A DNA stretch of 64,000 nucleotides from Euwallacea fornicatus (taxonomy: Eukaryota > Arthropoda > Insecta > Coleoptera > Curculionidae). Where the stretch lies: NCBI RefSeq assembly GCF_040115645.1, contig NC_089570.1, positions 2,294,001 through 2,358,000 of the forward strand, in the 5' to 3' direction. The notes beneath the pieces were generated by a model. It saw nothing but the letters and a program-made list of their open reading frames with translations, did no database searches and had not been told where the DNA came from. Shown here one piece after another: positions 1 to 13,500 of the stretch. Both the position numbers and the translations under genes were made by a program. Numbering within the stretch: the first letter of the stretch is position 1; the number at the start of each line of letters is the position of its first letter.

Positions 1-936
1 TCAGTCAGCATCAACTAGTGTAAAATAAACACAATCGTCATCTCGTGCATTAACAACGTGTATCTCTTTAGTTCTCAACCATCCACAGGAAGCCGTCCAT
101 TTAAATAACTATTCTTATTCATAAATGACCAAAATTGAATCTATATTAGGTCTAGAGATCTTCGTTTGGTGTCCGGGTATACGAGGTTGCGATGCAATTA
201 TATTTTCAAGTGTAATTTCATGGAAAATGGTATATTTTCGTCCAAGCAGAACTTTGATTTTATGAACCGTTCCCCGGTCTGATATCGTGTAAAACTTAAA
301 GTGCTTTATGTGGAAAGGGATAGGGAGGTAATACTAAGGTAAGCTAGTTGTTTTAAAGTGGCCATTTATCATGAAGGGAAACGTGGGTGAAGGACGGCAG
401 TCATTAAAGGGTTCATTAAAATCACATAGACCCCTGATCGATGGAACTTTGGTAACTTTACGATCATTATACTCTCCAAAACGTAAATTTCCAGGAATTG
501 GATAATGCTTCCAGGTCTTGTGTCAAGCTCCCTCCGCGATTCTTCGGCGTATTCGGCATAAAATTTATAATTTAACGCATGATTAACGGAACCGAAGTTT
601 CTGATCCTTGGCTCTGAAAAAGCGCCATTATTGAAGTGGTGATATCGTTAAGAAGACCGTTTTCGCGTTTCCGAAACGGGGGAATAATAGGATAACGATG
701 ACACGTACATATATGGCTCACTATTTACCGAGCGAGCTAAACGGCCACAATGTCATCATCATCCCCATTGTTGTTTTAATTGAGGTTGCCATGGAAATGG
801 AGGTTAAATGAAACCTCCACTTTGTTTGGTTTACATCAACCCTCAGGACGTTGCAGTGTAATTTATAAATTATTTATATATTTATGTATTGCGTGACATA
901 AAAAAGGGAACGCCCAGTGAAAACGGTTTGATTTAA
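1..936. other. intergenic, no gene seen
   Basis: No exon-like open frame, tRNA-like fold or recognisable repeat was found by eye. The stretch is AT-rich and directly precedes a Tc1 transposase remnant, so its right part may include decayed transposon sequence. Confidence 0.5.
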
Positions 937-1236
937 TTGATCGACTCCTTCATCGACGAAATCGATTGCGGCGGAGATGAGATAAATTTGTTATTTTTAC
1001 CACCCCGATCATCGGACTTATTACCAAGCGAACGCGCCTGGGGCGTTGTGGGTAGAAGGGGTGTACCCCATTCCGCTCAAATCCTGGCGGCGCTCTGCAA
1101 TGCCATACACATGGCCTGGAATCAGATCCCTTAAGAGGACATCGATCATCTTATTGAATCGATACCTAAACACGTCCGAGAGTGCACCAGACCGGAACAT
1201 TATCAAGTCCTCCACATGTCTTTTTGCTCGCCGAAT
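937..1236 (+). pseudogene. Tc1-like transposase, C-terminal remnant
   Basis: The frame reads PPRSSDLLPSERAWGVVGRR, a worn version of the Tc1 family motif (normally SPDLNPIE..W..L/VGRR) that carries the last acidic residue of the DDE triad. After an in-frame TAA at about 1132 the same frame continues with EDIDHLIESIPKHVRE, matching the conserved C-terminus of Tc1 transposases (IPQ.DI..LI.SMP.RV.E). No N-terminal DNA-binding part or terminal repeats were seen nearby, so this is a 3' fragment of a dead element. The family assignment is firm; the left edge is approximate. Confidence 0.8.
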
Positions 1237-1239
1237 TTG

Positions 1240-4200
1240 TTCAATTTTTGAACGAACTGTTTGTGTTAGTTCCAGCCCCACGCATACCAAAGGTCACTTA
1301 AATCGAGCCTTATTCACGGGGTGTTCTCTTTTGTACGTACCACGCAGTGTATTTATTATGAATAAAGCGCAAAACCAGCTGCGAAGCAGACCTAGTTTTG
1401 GCAATGGAACACGTTGAAAGTTATTTACGCCCAAAGTCTCTATAGCCCAAAGCCGAACTTAAAAGCCGTATAGAGTTGTTGGTTTAAGACGCAATTGGAG
1501 GAGGAGATACGGGAGGAAAATGGAAATAACAATGCTCCTCCCTGATACATAATTCAATCAAAGTAAATTAGAAATTTGGTTGTTATGTTGCACCGAGAGT
1601 ACCAAATCATGCATCGTTACAATGGCGACATACGTTTGTTGTTACGGCCTGGAAACATTCAGCCATGTTTTTGCTGTTAAGTATATGAGAAAATGTGATA
1701 TTTGTTTTAAGATCACCATGTGTTTTATAACAGATTTATCATCAGTCGATCGTTCATGTTAGTTTGGTGCGGCGGTGGTTCGCGATTAGTTATGCGTGTG
1801 TGCGAATAGACAAGAGCTTTTAAGGGTGAGCGGCCATTTTACCGCTCACGTCGAGCCCACCCAGCACCTTCATACCCACATTTATCTCCCGAAATATAAA
1901 TTAATTACTCAATTGGGCTCATCTTCAGCCTAAAGAAATTACTCAAGTGCGCCGCGCTATATATTTCGAGGAAGTAATGAAAACGTATATGAATACTTAA
2001 AACGCAGGGCGTCGCGTAAAAATGAGCTTTTATCCTCGATTCTACCCGTAATCCACTTGAGTATTTTTATGGCTCAATTTTATTCAGCATAATAAATTAG
2101 CCTATTTTCTGTTCGTTTTCACAAACTTTACTTACCGAGCTCGTAAAAAATCCACTTTCGGTCGTAATTTATTTCCAAAAGAAGAGTTTAAAACAGATAT
2201 AAAACGTTGCTGGTTTTGTAGTCACGCTGAACTGGCCTTAGTCAACAAAGTTTTAATTAGGCTTAAAGCTCTTTAATTACCTCTATTCGTTTCAGGGCAG
2301 GTATTTGTATGTGGGCTCATTCATCGGCCATTAATTTAAACTAATTCGGCCAAACCCAAACAAAATCTTTTCGGTTCCCGAACTTTGAAATTAAATTATC
2401 GCATGCTACACTCGACTACAGGCAAATGTAGAATTTCGCCGAAGGCCCTTTTTGCCTGTCTCCGATCCAGCCCGAACTAGTGACTCACTAGTGACAACGA
2501 GAGGCGAAGTGGGTTTTTCTTTTGTTTACTGCAAGAAGGCTGGCATTGTCCCCAGCAACTCCAGAAAGGGTACGGGACGTTCCTCGAACAAGGGCGAATT
2601 TCTGGTCGTGAAAGTGGCCAAGGGAAGCGCCGGAAATAGTTGCGGAACTTCTTTGCCAGGTGGTGCAACCTCGCTAAAGCACAAAGAATGTTCGAGCACA
2701 ACGTACGGGCAATGGAAATACATCACAGTTGGATAACTGCAAGAAATCCGTATAATTTTTGCATAAGAAGGAATTTTTTTTAACTTTCAAAGGGTTTCGA
2801 GAGGAGGAGGGCCGAATTTTATCTGAGAAATATTTAAATATCTCTATATCGAGTCAGAAAAGCCCTTTCTAACAAGCTGTTATGTCTTGAAATCCGCTCA
2901 TGTTTCCGAGATATTTAAGCATTTCTCAGATAATATTCGGAGCGCAACTGAGCGAGAGCTTTTCAAGATAAAAAGATTTCTCATGCAAAAATTGTGTAGA
3001 ATTTCTGGAGGAATTCAAATGCGATATTTTTCAATTACGGTTCCGCTGTATTTCCCTCAGCAATTTCACATTTTTTCGAAGTCCATAAATTGCGCCACTT
3101 AGCGGCAAAGTTAGGAACTTGAAATCTCTTTTCAGCATTTATCCGTGGCCGTTCTCATCATAATATTTAAATGAATCGCAAATCGTGGAACATCTTAATT
3201 AGTTGTTAGCGAACAGGCAAATAAGTTAGTTAATTAACGGAATGTATGCAATTTCAGTTCAAACAATTTAACAACCACCCTCCAACAAATACCCCAAATA
3301 AATACCGGATTCTCCCTTTTCAAATTTGCGACCATTGTTTTGGAATTTGATGCGTTAACCCTGATTAAATAAGTGTCAACATCAATGCGAAACTGTGTCC
3401 TGTTCACTTTTATCTCTGTCCTAATTAAAAAAAATAAAAAAATAAAAAAATCAGCGCGGAAATGAAAACACGCGGTGTTCGATTATTCTTATTTGTACGA
3501 CACAACGCAGGCGCAAATACGGCAAAAACAAATTATTTTTTAAATAACTGCCATTTCCATTAACGCCCAATTAAAACATCCTCTAATTTAGATAGGCACA
3601 CGAATCAGTGATGAGCTCTAATGACACCCTTAAGGGTTAGATTCGTTTATCCAAGCTGTTTAATGGCTTATCCAGTCGGGGCGAGGGGTTCGAATAATAA
3701 TAATTTACAAGATAATAATTTGTGATACTTTGTAATCAAGATAATTGAAGATACCTTGGGATTGGGGGCATGTTGTACTAATTGGGGCCTACCGGGTATT
3801 AACAAAGTAATCAAATAATAATAGCCTAAGTTTGGAGGGTGTATGTGTAAGGTTTTGGTCTGTTTAGGCAGGGTAATGTGGCAGGGCAATGTTCACTAAT
3901 CAATACTTCAGATTTTTCACAAATATATACCCCAAATGATTTTAATCGAGGATATTAAGAATATTTTGCCTTTTGACTTGACCAATCCGCAGATTTAGTT
4001 TTCCCAGCCCCCTCACCCTCGAATTTTCCAATTTGACCTCCTGGAGAATGGAAATCTTTCCATAAGTTTCTCGTTCACATTCACTCCCAGCAGCAATATT
4101 TTCGATACTCCTAACAAGAATACGTAATTATTTTTTTCCTCCCCTTAGTTGTCAGTGCCCCCCTACTCATTTGGGCAATTGTTTCGGGGACACGCGGTAA

Positions 4201-4459
4201 AACGAGATAGGTGATGTGAGTACGAGCGGCCTTTAACACACAAGTCATACTGAACACGAACGGCGCAGTCGAACCTGCAGCCACATCGTCAGTAACTTGA
4301 CCAGCAGGATAGACCTATTTTCCAGCCCTTTTATTACTATTAACAATAACTTTATGCTCTCCTCAATAATTCGGCCCTTAGGAGTTGTTTTTATTACGGC
4401 TACCAACCGGCTCCATTGAGCAATGGAATAAAAGCGACAAATCACTTTCGTTTTTTCAG
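1240..4459. other. non-coding upstream region of the LRR gene
   Basis: No recognised gene. It may contain the promoter and untranslated first exon(s) of the LRR gene, because that gene's ATG exon is preceded by an acceptor-like pyrimidine tract ending at 4459. An A-rich tract lies near 3428-3450. Short frames here have no domain features. Confidence 0.45.
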
Positions 4460-4472
4460 GTAGTTGTGCTGC

Positions 4473-4513
4473 ATGAGTCGGGACGGGGGCCACACGGGGC
4501 AGTGATGGCTTAG
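4473..4513 (+). promoter_or_regulatory. two upstream ORFs in the 5' leader
   Basis: In the leader of the LRR gene an 11-codon reading frame starts at 4473 and stops at 4503-4505. A second ATG at 4505 overlaps that stop and is followed by GCT and TAG. Both precede the chosen start at 4534 and could lower translation from it. That effect is an inference from general uORF behaviour. It applies only if this leader is in the mature mRNA. Confidence 0.4.
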
Positions 4514-4533
4514 CGCTCTCGTGGCGTAACGTC

Positions 4534-7500
4534 ATGGCCAGGGTGTGGGCGCGGCCAGTCCGAAGCTGGACCTGGACCGTGTGCTGGTTGGTGGGACTGT
4601 GCGCTCTGGCCACGGCAGAGGTAAGTTTACAAAACGATCTCGTTTTGCCCTAACAGGTGTATGCTGCGAAGAATGCATTCCGTAATGCTCGAGCGTAAAA
4701 TTTTGCGCACGGGCCGCAGGCGAGGAAAGCAATCACGCCAGTGGCGCCAGCCAGTGGGAAATAGATATTTTCGAGGAATTTACGACTCCCCAAATCTTCA
4801 GCAGGAGTAATTTCAAGTCTGCAAGTTGAAAACTGTGAGATCCATTGCTAATTTGCAGAATTAAAAAATTGCTTTGAGACCCCATTGAGCGAAACCAAGC
4901 AACTGTTGTGTAAGATACTGTCGCCTGCTCTCTGGCACCCACTTGTGCGTTTTGTTTAAAAAAACGCAAACCTGTGCGTTATTTAACGCCAATATTAGCC
5001 GAAACTACAAGTTGATAACAATATGAGTAATTTGAAAATACGCCAAGCGCAATTGAACTGCAGAGAATCGAGTTTCTCTGCAGCAATTTTTTTCCATTTA
5101 ACAAAATACTCTGCAAACCCTCGGAATAACGCAACCCCACTTTCAAATTGTCCGATTGTCCGGCAAATTTGCGCATTCAGTTAGATAAAAGTAAATCCGA
5201 TTTCATTTACCGAAACAAATTTGCTTGCAGGGGGAACCATGAAAGAATTTTATCGTCAAATTTACCAGAAAACTCGCTCTTATCTAAAGGTTTCGAATCG
5301 CTATGTCCCAATTGGGATTTGCTGCATTCTGGACGTAAAACTGCAATTGGCAGACATTGTAAGTGTGATTGGCAGCTTTATTTTTGAGGAAGGAAAAATA
5401 CCCCGAATAAATACTTTTTAGAACATCGAGCCGAAAAGTGAGTGCTTTGAGAACTTTTAATGTGATTAGCGGTATTTCACACGGAGACACGTACGTGATA
5501 AAAGGGCAGCTTTTCGAGGCTGCGCCTTTGACGAGAGCCCCATTGTACTGCCAAACTTCGAATGCAATTTTGAACTTTGCATCAAATTAAAACTTCCCAT
5601 TATGTCCGTTTAAACTTAATGGCTGCACTCTAGGATACGAACTTCTTTTCACACACATACACACACCAGGGACTGAGGTCACATGGGACTAAAGTGGCAG
5701 CAGGTATTAACTTCGAACAATAAATTTCAATAAGGCCGTCAGTAAGTTATCGATTTCGTGACCGAATCGGTTAGAAAGTGGAAGCCCCGGGTGAACCAAT
5801 TTAAAGACTTCCTGCAGCGATCCTCGTCAAACTTCAGCGTCTTACAGATATATTGAACTACATTATATGATAATTTAGTCAATGTCAAACAGCAGATGGG
5901 ATGTCTTTATATCTGCTTAAAGTAGCCCGGGATATAAATAAAACGGGCCAAAAGAACAGTGACTTGAGATAAAGGCCATAAAGCTTTCCATTCTTTTCAG
6001 TTTTGCTAAGCACTACAGGATGCGGGACGGTAAACAAGATCCTCCGGGATACACCATTGCAAATAAAAGATTTGTTTCGATTCCCTCCAAATTCCTTGTG
6101 TATGGAGATAAAAGAGGATAAAATTCGCTTAGTGTTTTGGTTTCGGGTCCAGAAAGATGCGGTTTAGTCCAGAACGTATGCATTATCAATAAAGAGGAGC
6201 GGAGATTGAATCCAGGAAAAGCTGGCAGAGACCTAATCCACAAATAAGGCCTTAGACACAGACGTTGGATCCTACGTGGGTTTTCGATCGTGAATTCCCC
6301 GTAGCAATATATATCACATACCTACGTATGGCATAAATCATACTGAAATCCTCTGTCAGGAATTCGTGCTATATTAGAAAGTGAGAGATTTGAATACGTG
6401 GCTTCTTAAATGCTTTCGTAAAATATTTATTTCATCGAAATAAAAACGTTCGTCTGGAAAACGCGTAAGCTGGTGATTTACGGAGTTCGGAAGCGTAATT
6501 ATGGTCCCCATTAAGCTGCGCTTAATTTAATAACGATCTTAATAATAATTTTAATAATAATTTAATCAAGTGTTGGAGGGAAATTAAATAGAGCCCAAGC
6601 TTCGTGCCACGACCCAGCATAGTTTCCGTGGACCTTATCCCCCTAGTAAGCCAACAGGCTATCCACAACGTTCTGATTTTGTCGCGAACGGGCACTTCCG
6701 GCGGGTGTCTTCAAACTTTCAAAGTTTAAATGTCCCGCCTGGCCGTTCGCGGCCGCGATTGGTCAGAACTGAACAAACACAATGTCTTGACTGCAACCAA
6801 TGGCGGCGTCAGGCGGTTACGTGCGGCGTTCAAAATATTGAAATTTGCAGTCGTCTTGGGCCCAAACCGTTCTAATTTCTTCTGATTTCTAATTCGAGTA
6901 TTGAAAAAATTGCGGAATGACGCAGCACTATGATCTCCACGTAAAAGTTTTTCAATTGGATAATCCGTGCAGGCGCAAATGAATAAAACCCGATTTCCGA
7001 TTTTAATCCTCTATGCCCAGGGATCGCGTGGACATCCGGTATGTTGAGCGCAAGGTCTCTTTTTAGTGAATTTCGCGAAGCTCTAAGAAGCGACGATATA
7101 CTGGCGCGATTTCACTAATTCTTCACATTCGAGTCGTCGAATTCTGCCTTAAGAACAGCACGTTCCCCCTACATTATCAGTTCAAACCTCATGAATCATT
7201 GTTTTCGGTCGCCAACGACGTGATTTCTCCACTATCAATTGTTGCATTTATTTAATCATTCACGTCTACAAGGAAAAGTCGTTAATACCTCTATTTCCTT
7301 TACGGAAACTTGAAGCTAATTGTCACTGATTAAGGTAATTTATAGGCCCTCTGAGTGGAGTCTGGTCTACGCCTAACTACCCTCCTAGGCAAAATTTCAA
7401 ATTTCGTTTCAGAGCCTTAGATAAGAGACCAATTTAATTAGCGTCGTTCAAAGAAGTCTGAATAATTCATTGTTTCGTTTTCCTGACGGAAAGAGACGGT

Positions 7501-10500
7501 TTCCGGAGATGGGACACGTATCAAAAATAAGAAATGAAATTTTTCCCGAGAATGCGCAATACCGCACATAGGAAAAAAAAGTCAATTAATAAAATGGGGA
7601 ATTGATGAACCAACTTTCAAGCGTTTAGATTAATTGTGGCAAGAATGAAGTTATTCCCAGCATCCTCGATTTTAGTTGCTCCCAATATATTAAGGGCAAA
7701 CTTAATATAACTTTCCAGACTTCCTGAGATCCCAAAGGTTGAAATATATAGCTTTTTGGGGTTGAGAAACTTTCGGTGGCGACCATGGAAAGGCCAGATT
7801 AGATGTCGCTTTGCAGACGTTTCGGTGTTTGCAATTACTACCGAGAATTATTTGTTAACCCGCATGTAACCCATTTCAAAAAGTATAATAAACCGAATAA
7901 AGCCCGATGCCGGCTGAGATATTCCATGAAAGCTTTCGCAGCTTAATCCTTTTACCTTTTTCGTAACAGCGAAACAAAAGAAATGGGGAAAAACTTAATT
8001 TGCTTTATTGGGGAGGGCTGTGTTGATTTGCGACGTCAGCGTCATTTAATGTTCTCATGTTTTCCTAAAATTACTTTTTCCTAACGAGCACTCGCCAGAT
8101 CGTGCCCCGACTTTCCAGTTATCAGGCAAATTCGTATTCCGGGTATGAACACCGTCGACTTCCCCGCGACTCCCCCTTCTTGTCCCATTTCCAAGTTCTA
8201 ATTGGTGGAATTCTGATTCATTTTTAGGTACCACAATCGTGTCCTGCGCGATCGGAAATAGCGCCGTGCAGCTGCCAAGTGAAAAAAAATGGCCTGGATA
8301 TCCTGTGCGAGTTTACAGATCAGCAACACATCAGCGATGCCATGAGCGTCCTAAAAGGCAAATCGCTGATCATATTTTATTTGAAATTGCGGCACAACAA
8401 CCTACGCAAGCTGCCCGGCTTCGTGTTCCTCGGTTTGGATATCCATCACTTGACAATCCATAACAGCAGCTTATCCGTAGTTGAGGAGGCTTCTTTGAGT
8501 TCTATAGGTGAGTTGGTCGTCAGTAATCAATAACCAGTTCAGCAACGAACAGTTCAAGCGCCGAAAATTCAATTTTTAACCCTGATGGCCAAAATGATTC
8601 AATTACCTTTACGAATTCAAAAAAACAGCGGTGCAAATGTTGCGCGTGCGCCTCTTTCCGCTAACAAAGGTCCTACAAAACCGACCGGCTTTGAATGAGA
8701 CCAGTAGAATCAATCCAATATAACTTCAAACCGATGTCCATCGACATTGAGCGTCCGATCAATGTCCAGTCTTTATTTCAAAGTTGGTTTTGCGCAAATT
8801 AACCTGCAGTTTAAGTTGACGGCACATTAATAATTTGGTCCTTAATCACATTGCGGGGTATTGTCGAACATTTTCCCGATTTCCGCATTATGCAGTTGAC
8901 CACAACGCACTGGTCGTCCATGGTTTGGAGCCGTAATGGCTTCATAAATAATTCCCTGATTTAGATTTCGTTATACATTATGTTTATCCATATTCATAAT
9001 ATTCAATAAAGGGAAAATGTTTGGGGAAGGATCAGCAGCCTATTATATCGTGATTTAGCTGCAGGCAATGTACATGGATTTTCAGTTAAAATAACAGATT
9101 TGCATATATGTAAAAAAAAAAAAATCAAACGTCACTTGTCCATGATGGTTTATGGTAGCAGAAGCTAAAAAACGCAGTTTATAACGCGTTCTGATTGCAT
9201 CGTGAGTGATGAACGTATACGTCACGGAGAAATGTTTGTAAACAAGTCCTCGTAAAATTGGAAGTTATGAAAATTTATATACAGGGCGTTAATTAGGTAC
9301 GTGCAGATATTTCAAGGGACGAATCTCTGACCGATTCCAATGCAAAGAGTTCCCATCAACGTATGGTCGCAACGGCCCCGTTTAAGAGATGCAGAGTGTC
9401 CAAATTTGAATTTGGTTTCCTGTGAACATTTCTGGACACAGATGAGTCGATCGGATGAAATCTAATAGATATTCTCCGAGGGTACTTTTTTGAATCGAAC
9501 TAAATGTACAATAATGCCCTTAACACAAAAGCGACCTACAGTGTGGGGCAAAGAAGTTGGGGCCGATTTAAGTGCGATGAAACCCTCCGTCAGTAATCAA
9601 AAAACTAAGACAACGGTCGGGTTTTGCATCATCAAAAACTCGCGAATGTTAAATTTCGTCCGATTGGCTCATCTGTGTCCAAAAATATTCACAGGAAACC
9701 AAGTTCGAATTTAAACACTCTGTATTTCTTAAACGGAGCCGTTGCGGCCACATGTTAACAGGAGCTTTTTGTATTGGAATCGGTCAGAGATTCATTCCTC
9801 GAGATGTCTGCACGCGCCTAATTAACACCCTGTATTCGCAACAGACTCTATTGGGCACCACCAAACGCCGAATTCTGGAATAAAACGGATTTTTTTAATA
9901 TTGTCATGTAATTGCCGTTCCCGGAAAAAATCGCAGGCCCTCTACTTGCTTTTCGCTTATACCAACAATTCTTGCGGGTCTAATGGTAAAAAATCAATAC
10001 CTTAATAATCTTCTTTTCCTCAAAATACCCGGAGGGCTTTCCGGGCAGATGGCGGATCCGTTGTTCCATTAAAAAAATATTTCCTAGCCTTTGAGTGCAA
10101 CACCCTGTGCATTGTCTTAGTCCTACTCTCGGGTAGCTACACACATGCATATTCTTAGCATAATCCGCCTCGATTATCCTAATCCCAAGATTAACTAATT
10201 TTGAGGCATTAACGTTTAATAAATAATAAATTTCTAAAACTCGTGGGAGATAACTTTCAAACAGTTCGAGTTTGGAGTGCTCGATAAATTTCATATCAAA
10301 AAGTAACAAAACCGAATATATTTGGTTAACTGTCGAGGATTAATTCACAGTCAAGGGATCATCGGATAAAGTGCGATTTTCAGTTGCGGCACTTTTTTTA
10401 AACGGCCATCCTTCAACTGTTAATTAAGCCTAACTTCGGTTTGAAAAGCGCTTTATTTCCAAATTAATCGCTAACTGACAGCGATCGCTCTCTAACTGGA

Positions 10501-13500
10501 CGTTGGCGCACCGGCCCTAAAAGTATTTGGGAACTTTTGGGTCCGGGTTATCTCCTCCGGAATACTGAGCAAGTTGTATTTCTTCCAGTTTGAAATGATG
10601 AAGTTTTTAAATCGCTGCTCGTTTTTTTACCAAAAATCCCCCTCCAGCATTTTGCCTTGCCGACTTTGGCACGACCATTGTCCGCCAGTAACGAGTCAAT
10701 TCCTACCAGATCCACTTCCTGCTTACCTTTCCTTCGATAAATCAAAAGTTTCCTCCGATGATCAGTTCGACAATTCATTTCTCTTCAGCACTTAACTAGT
10801 CGTTAACTTTTTTTATAATGTTTGCGCTCAATTTGCCGCGAAGTTGAGCCAAAGTTTCTCAATGATTTCTTTACCTCTTTGTCCAGGCTGCGTATGCTCT
10901 CTCAAAACTGCAAATTCCGGAACTTTTCAATATGTGAGTTCAACGAAATTTCCTTTTATTTTTGTTTAACTGTTGAGCTCGGAAAGTTTAGTCCTGAGTA
11001 ATCAAACTCTTCCATCTTTCTTTCAGTCTATTTTCAATCTTCATAAAGGAGAGATTGATTTATAGTGAACGCAATAAAATTGAGTTTTTTCCGGAGGTTT
11101 ATTAATAAATAAAATTTTAATAGAGGAAAATGCAACAAGGGGAGGTAAAGCGGCAATAGTAGTAGCCGCTAAACACTGAACCATCGTGGTTTTTCCTGGG
11201 AAAAACGTGTCCGTGCCTACGCCGGCCTACAGAGCGACTCTAAATTGCTACTTCTGCAGATGGACATTAAACCTGCCACAACTGCGTTTATTTAGCAGAA
11301 TATCATCTTCTCTCGAAATTCTTATTTCTGAAATTCTGAAATGACGGGACTTAGGGAACGATTCTCTTAAGTTAGATTCAACTGCGAAAGCGACGACTGA
11401 CTTAAGTTCGTCGGACTTCATCTCCTGCGCGAAGTCTGGCGGTCTAGCGGTGCGCAGCAACATTAGCAGAACCTAATTAACATTAAAATGCAATATTAAT
11501 CATTTATATCAATTAAACCGCCAATTTTACATCGATTACTCTGCCGATTATTAGAGTTATTATTGATGGTTGCATGATTTATTCATGTTTTTCTACGTTT
11601 ATGATATCGCCTAAAACCCAAACACATTCCCGATTTCGAATTAAACCGCCGCAGCACATTACAGTCTTTAATTAGCCTGATGGGGTTAAGTGAAAAAATG
11701 CATGCGGCAGCCCTATTAACCTAATTTCGGCTGACCATTTAGCTTGTCAAAATTACGCGAAAGAGAAATCGTTATGGAGACACACACAGAGTTTTCTCCA
11801 TTAACGGTGGAAGCCCTCTTAACTTTCCATTTTTGCCCCTGTAATTATTTTCATATCAACTACGCGGATAAGGTGAGTTACTGGTAAGGATAGCCCGATC
11901 TTCTGGTGGCCTTAAATGTAGAAACATGAACATTTCGCATCCCGAAGTCGGTAATAGCTTCCTTCGTACGAATTGACGCTGACAATGCTCAATACGATAC
12001 TTGAGCATCTATTTCAAGCATTAAATTTTTCCCGTGTATATACGGCAGTCTGTTATTCAGAATGTCCGATAATAATTCATATGACCCAGAAAGACGTGAG
12101 CCCTCCAAGTCGCCCTTCACTGTCATGTAAATTTAATTAAAACTAAAGCGAAAATGCCATTCTATAATCCCTGTAGACATTCCTCGTGAAAGCGGACGTA
12201 GTAATGAAAAAATGAAAGGGCTTTAAGGACATCCTTTGTTATATTTGTAGAATTTTAATTTTAATTGCTGTCAGGTTCAGACAGGGTTACGTTCGCTTTG
12301 TGCCCTCAAAGTTTTACTTGATTAATTAAGCTTCCTCTAAAAAGTTAGAAAGCTTAAAATATCAACTGGAATTAAGGATTAAAACTATAAGTTAATCTGG
12401 CGTGCTTTGTCTGTTTAGGCAAAATGCTGACCCAATTGGATGTCTCGCAGAACAGCTTGAATCAAGTGCCATCCGCAGCTTACAAGAACCTGCATCACCT
12501 GCTCATTCTCAACATGAACCACAACAAGATTAACAGTCTTCACTCTAAGGCGTTTCAAGGCTTAGACACCCTAGAGATCCTCACCTTATATGAGAACAAG
12601 ATCACTAACATCGATCCCGAGGCGTTTGTTGGCCTCGAGAAGTAAGTCGACATGATTTATTTCATTTCCATCGATGGAAAAGGACTATGGTGATCCTCTC
12701 CAAGAAATTAGCGTGGCGTTTCTCAATTTGTTTGGGAATTATTCTGTTCGGGGTTTTCACGATTTGAGGCTCGCCATTATGAGCTCGGGAACGGGGAAAG
12801 ATACGATCTCGTTTAAATAAGGGCGAAATTGTGTGCTTGAAAATTGGGCGTCTCGCAACAGTTTTTCCCTTGATGTATTTATGAGGATGCAAAAAGGGCG
12901 CGATAAATCTTTTAGGACAGTTTCGGACGTCCTTCACGTGCCAATGCTATTTTTATAATCCCACGATTGGTTTGTCCGGGGTCCTCATCAACTTCTTTTT
13001 TTTTTTTTTTAATACGGGCCTGGATTCTTGCGCGCGGCGGAAGAAACCAAAAAAAAATAAGTCCAGATTGTTTTTCGGATTTGGGAAAGATTTTTGGACG
13101 GAAAATTGCGCATGCCCCGTGGATCTGAGGATCCTCAGGGGCGAGCTTTTATTGGCCTTAGATATTAATTTTCAGTCCCAAATGCCTAAAATGTCTTTAT
13201 TTCGGCTGGTTGCCCAAATGCTCTCTCTCGTCAATACGCCGTTCCCTTTCATTGTTTGCCTTGGATAGAGGCACTCTGCGAACAGCTTAAGGAAGAGTAA
13301 ATTCCTCTTATCCCCTTTCCTAGGCGGTTCTAACTGTTTCGACGTCTTTTCGGTGTCTCCAAATTATATTCAAGTACACCATGAGTTTCACCGAACGAAC
13401 TAATGTATCATACCTTGGTTGCGGCTGAGGGCCAAATTCGGCCCCGTTTGAAGTTCCTCTGGCAAAGTGCTTGATACAGGACAAGCAAACGGCTTAAATT

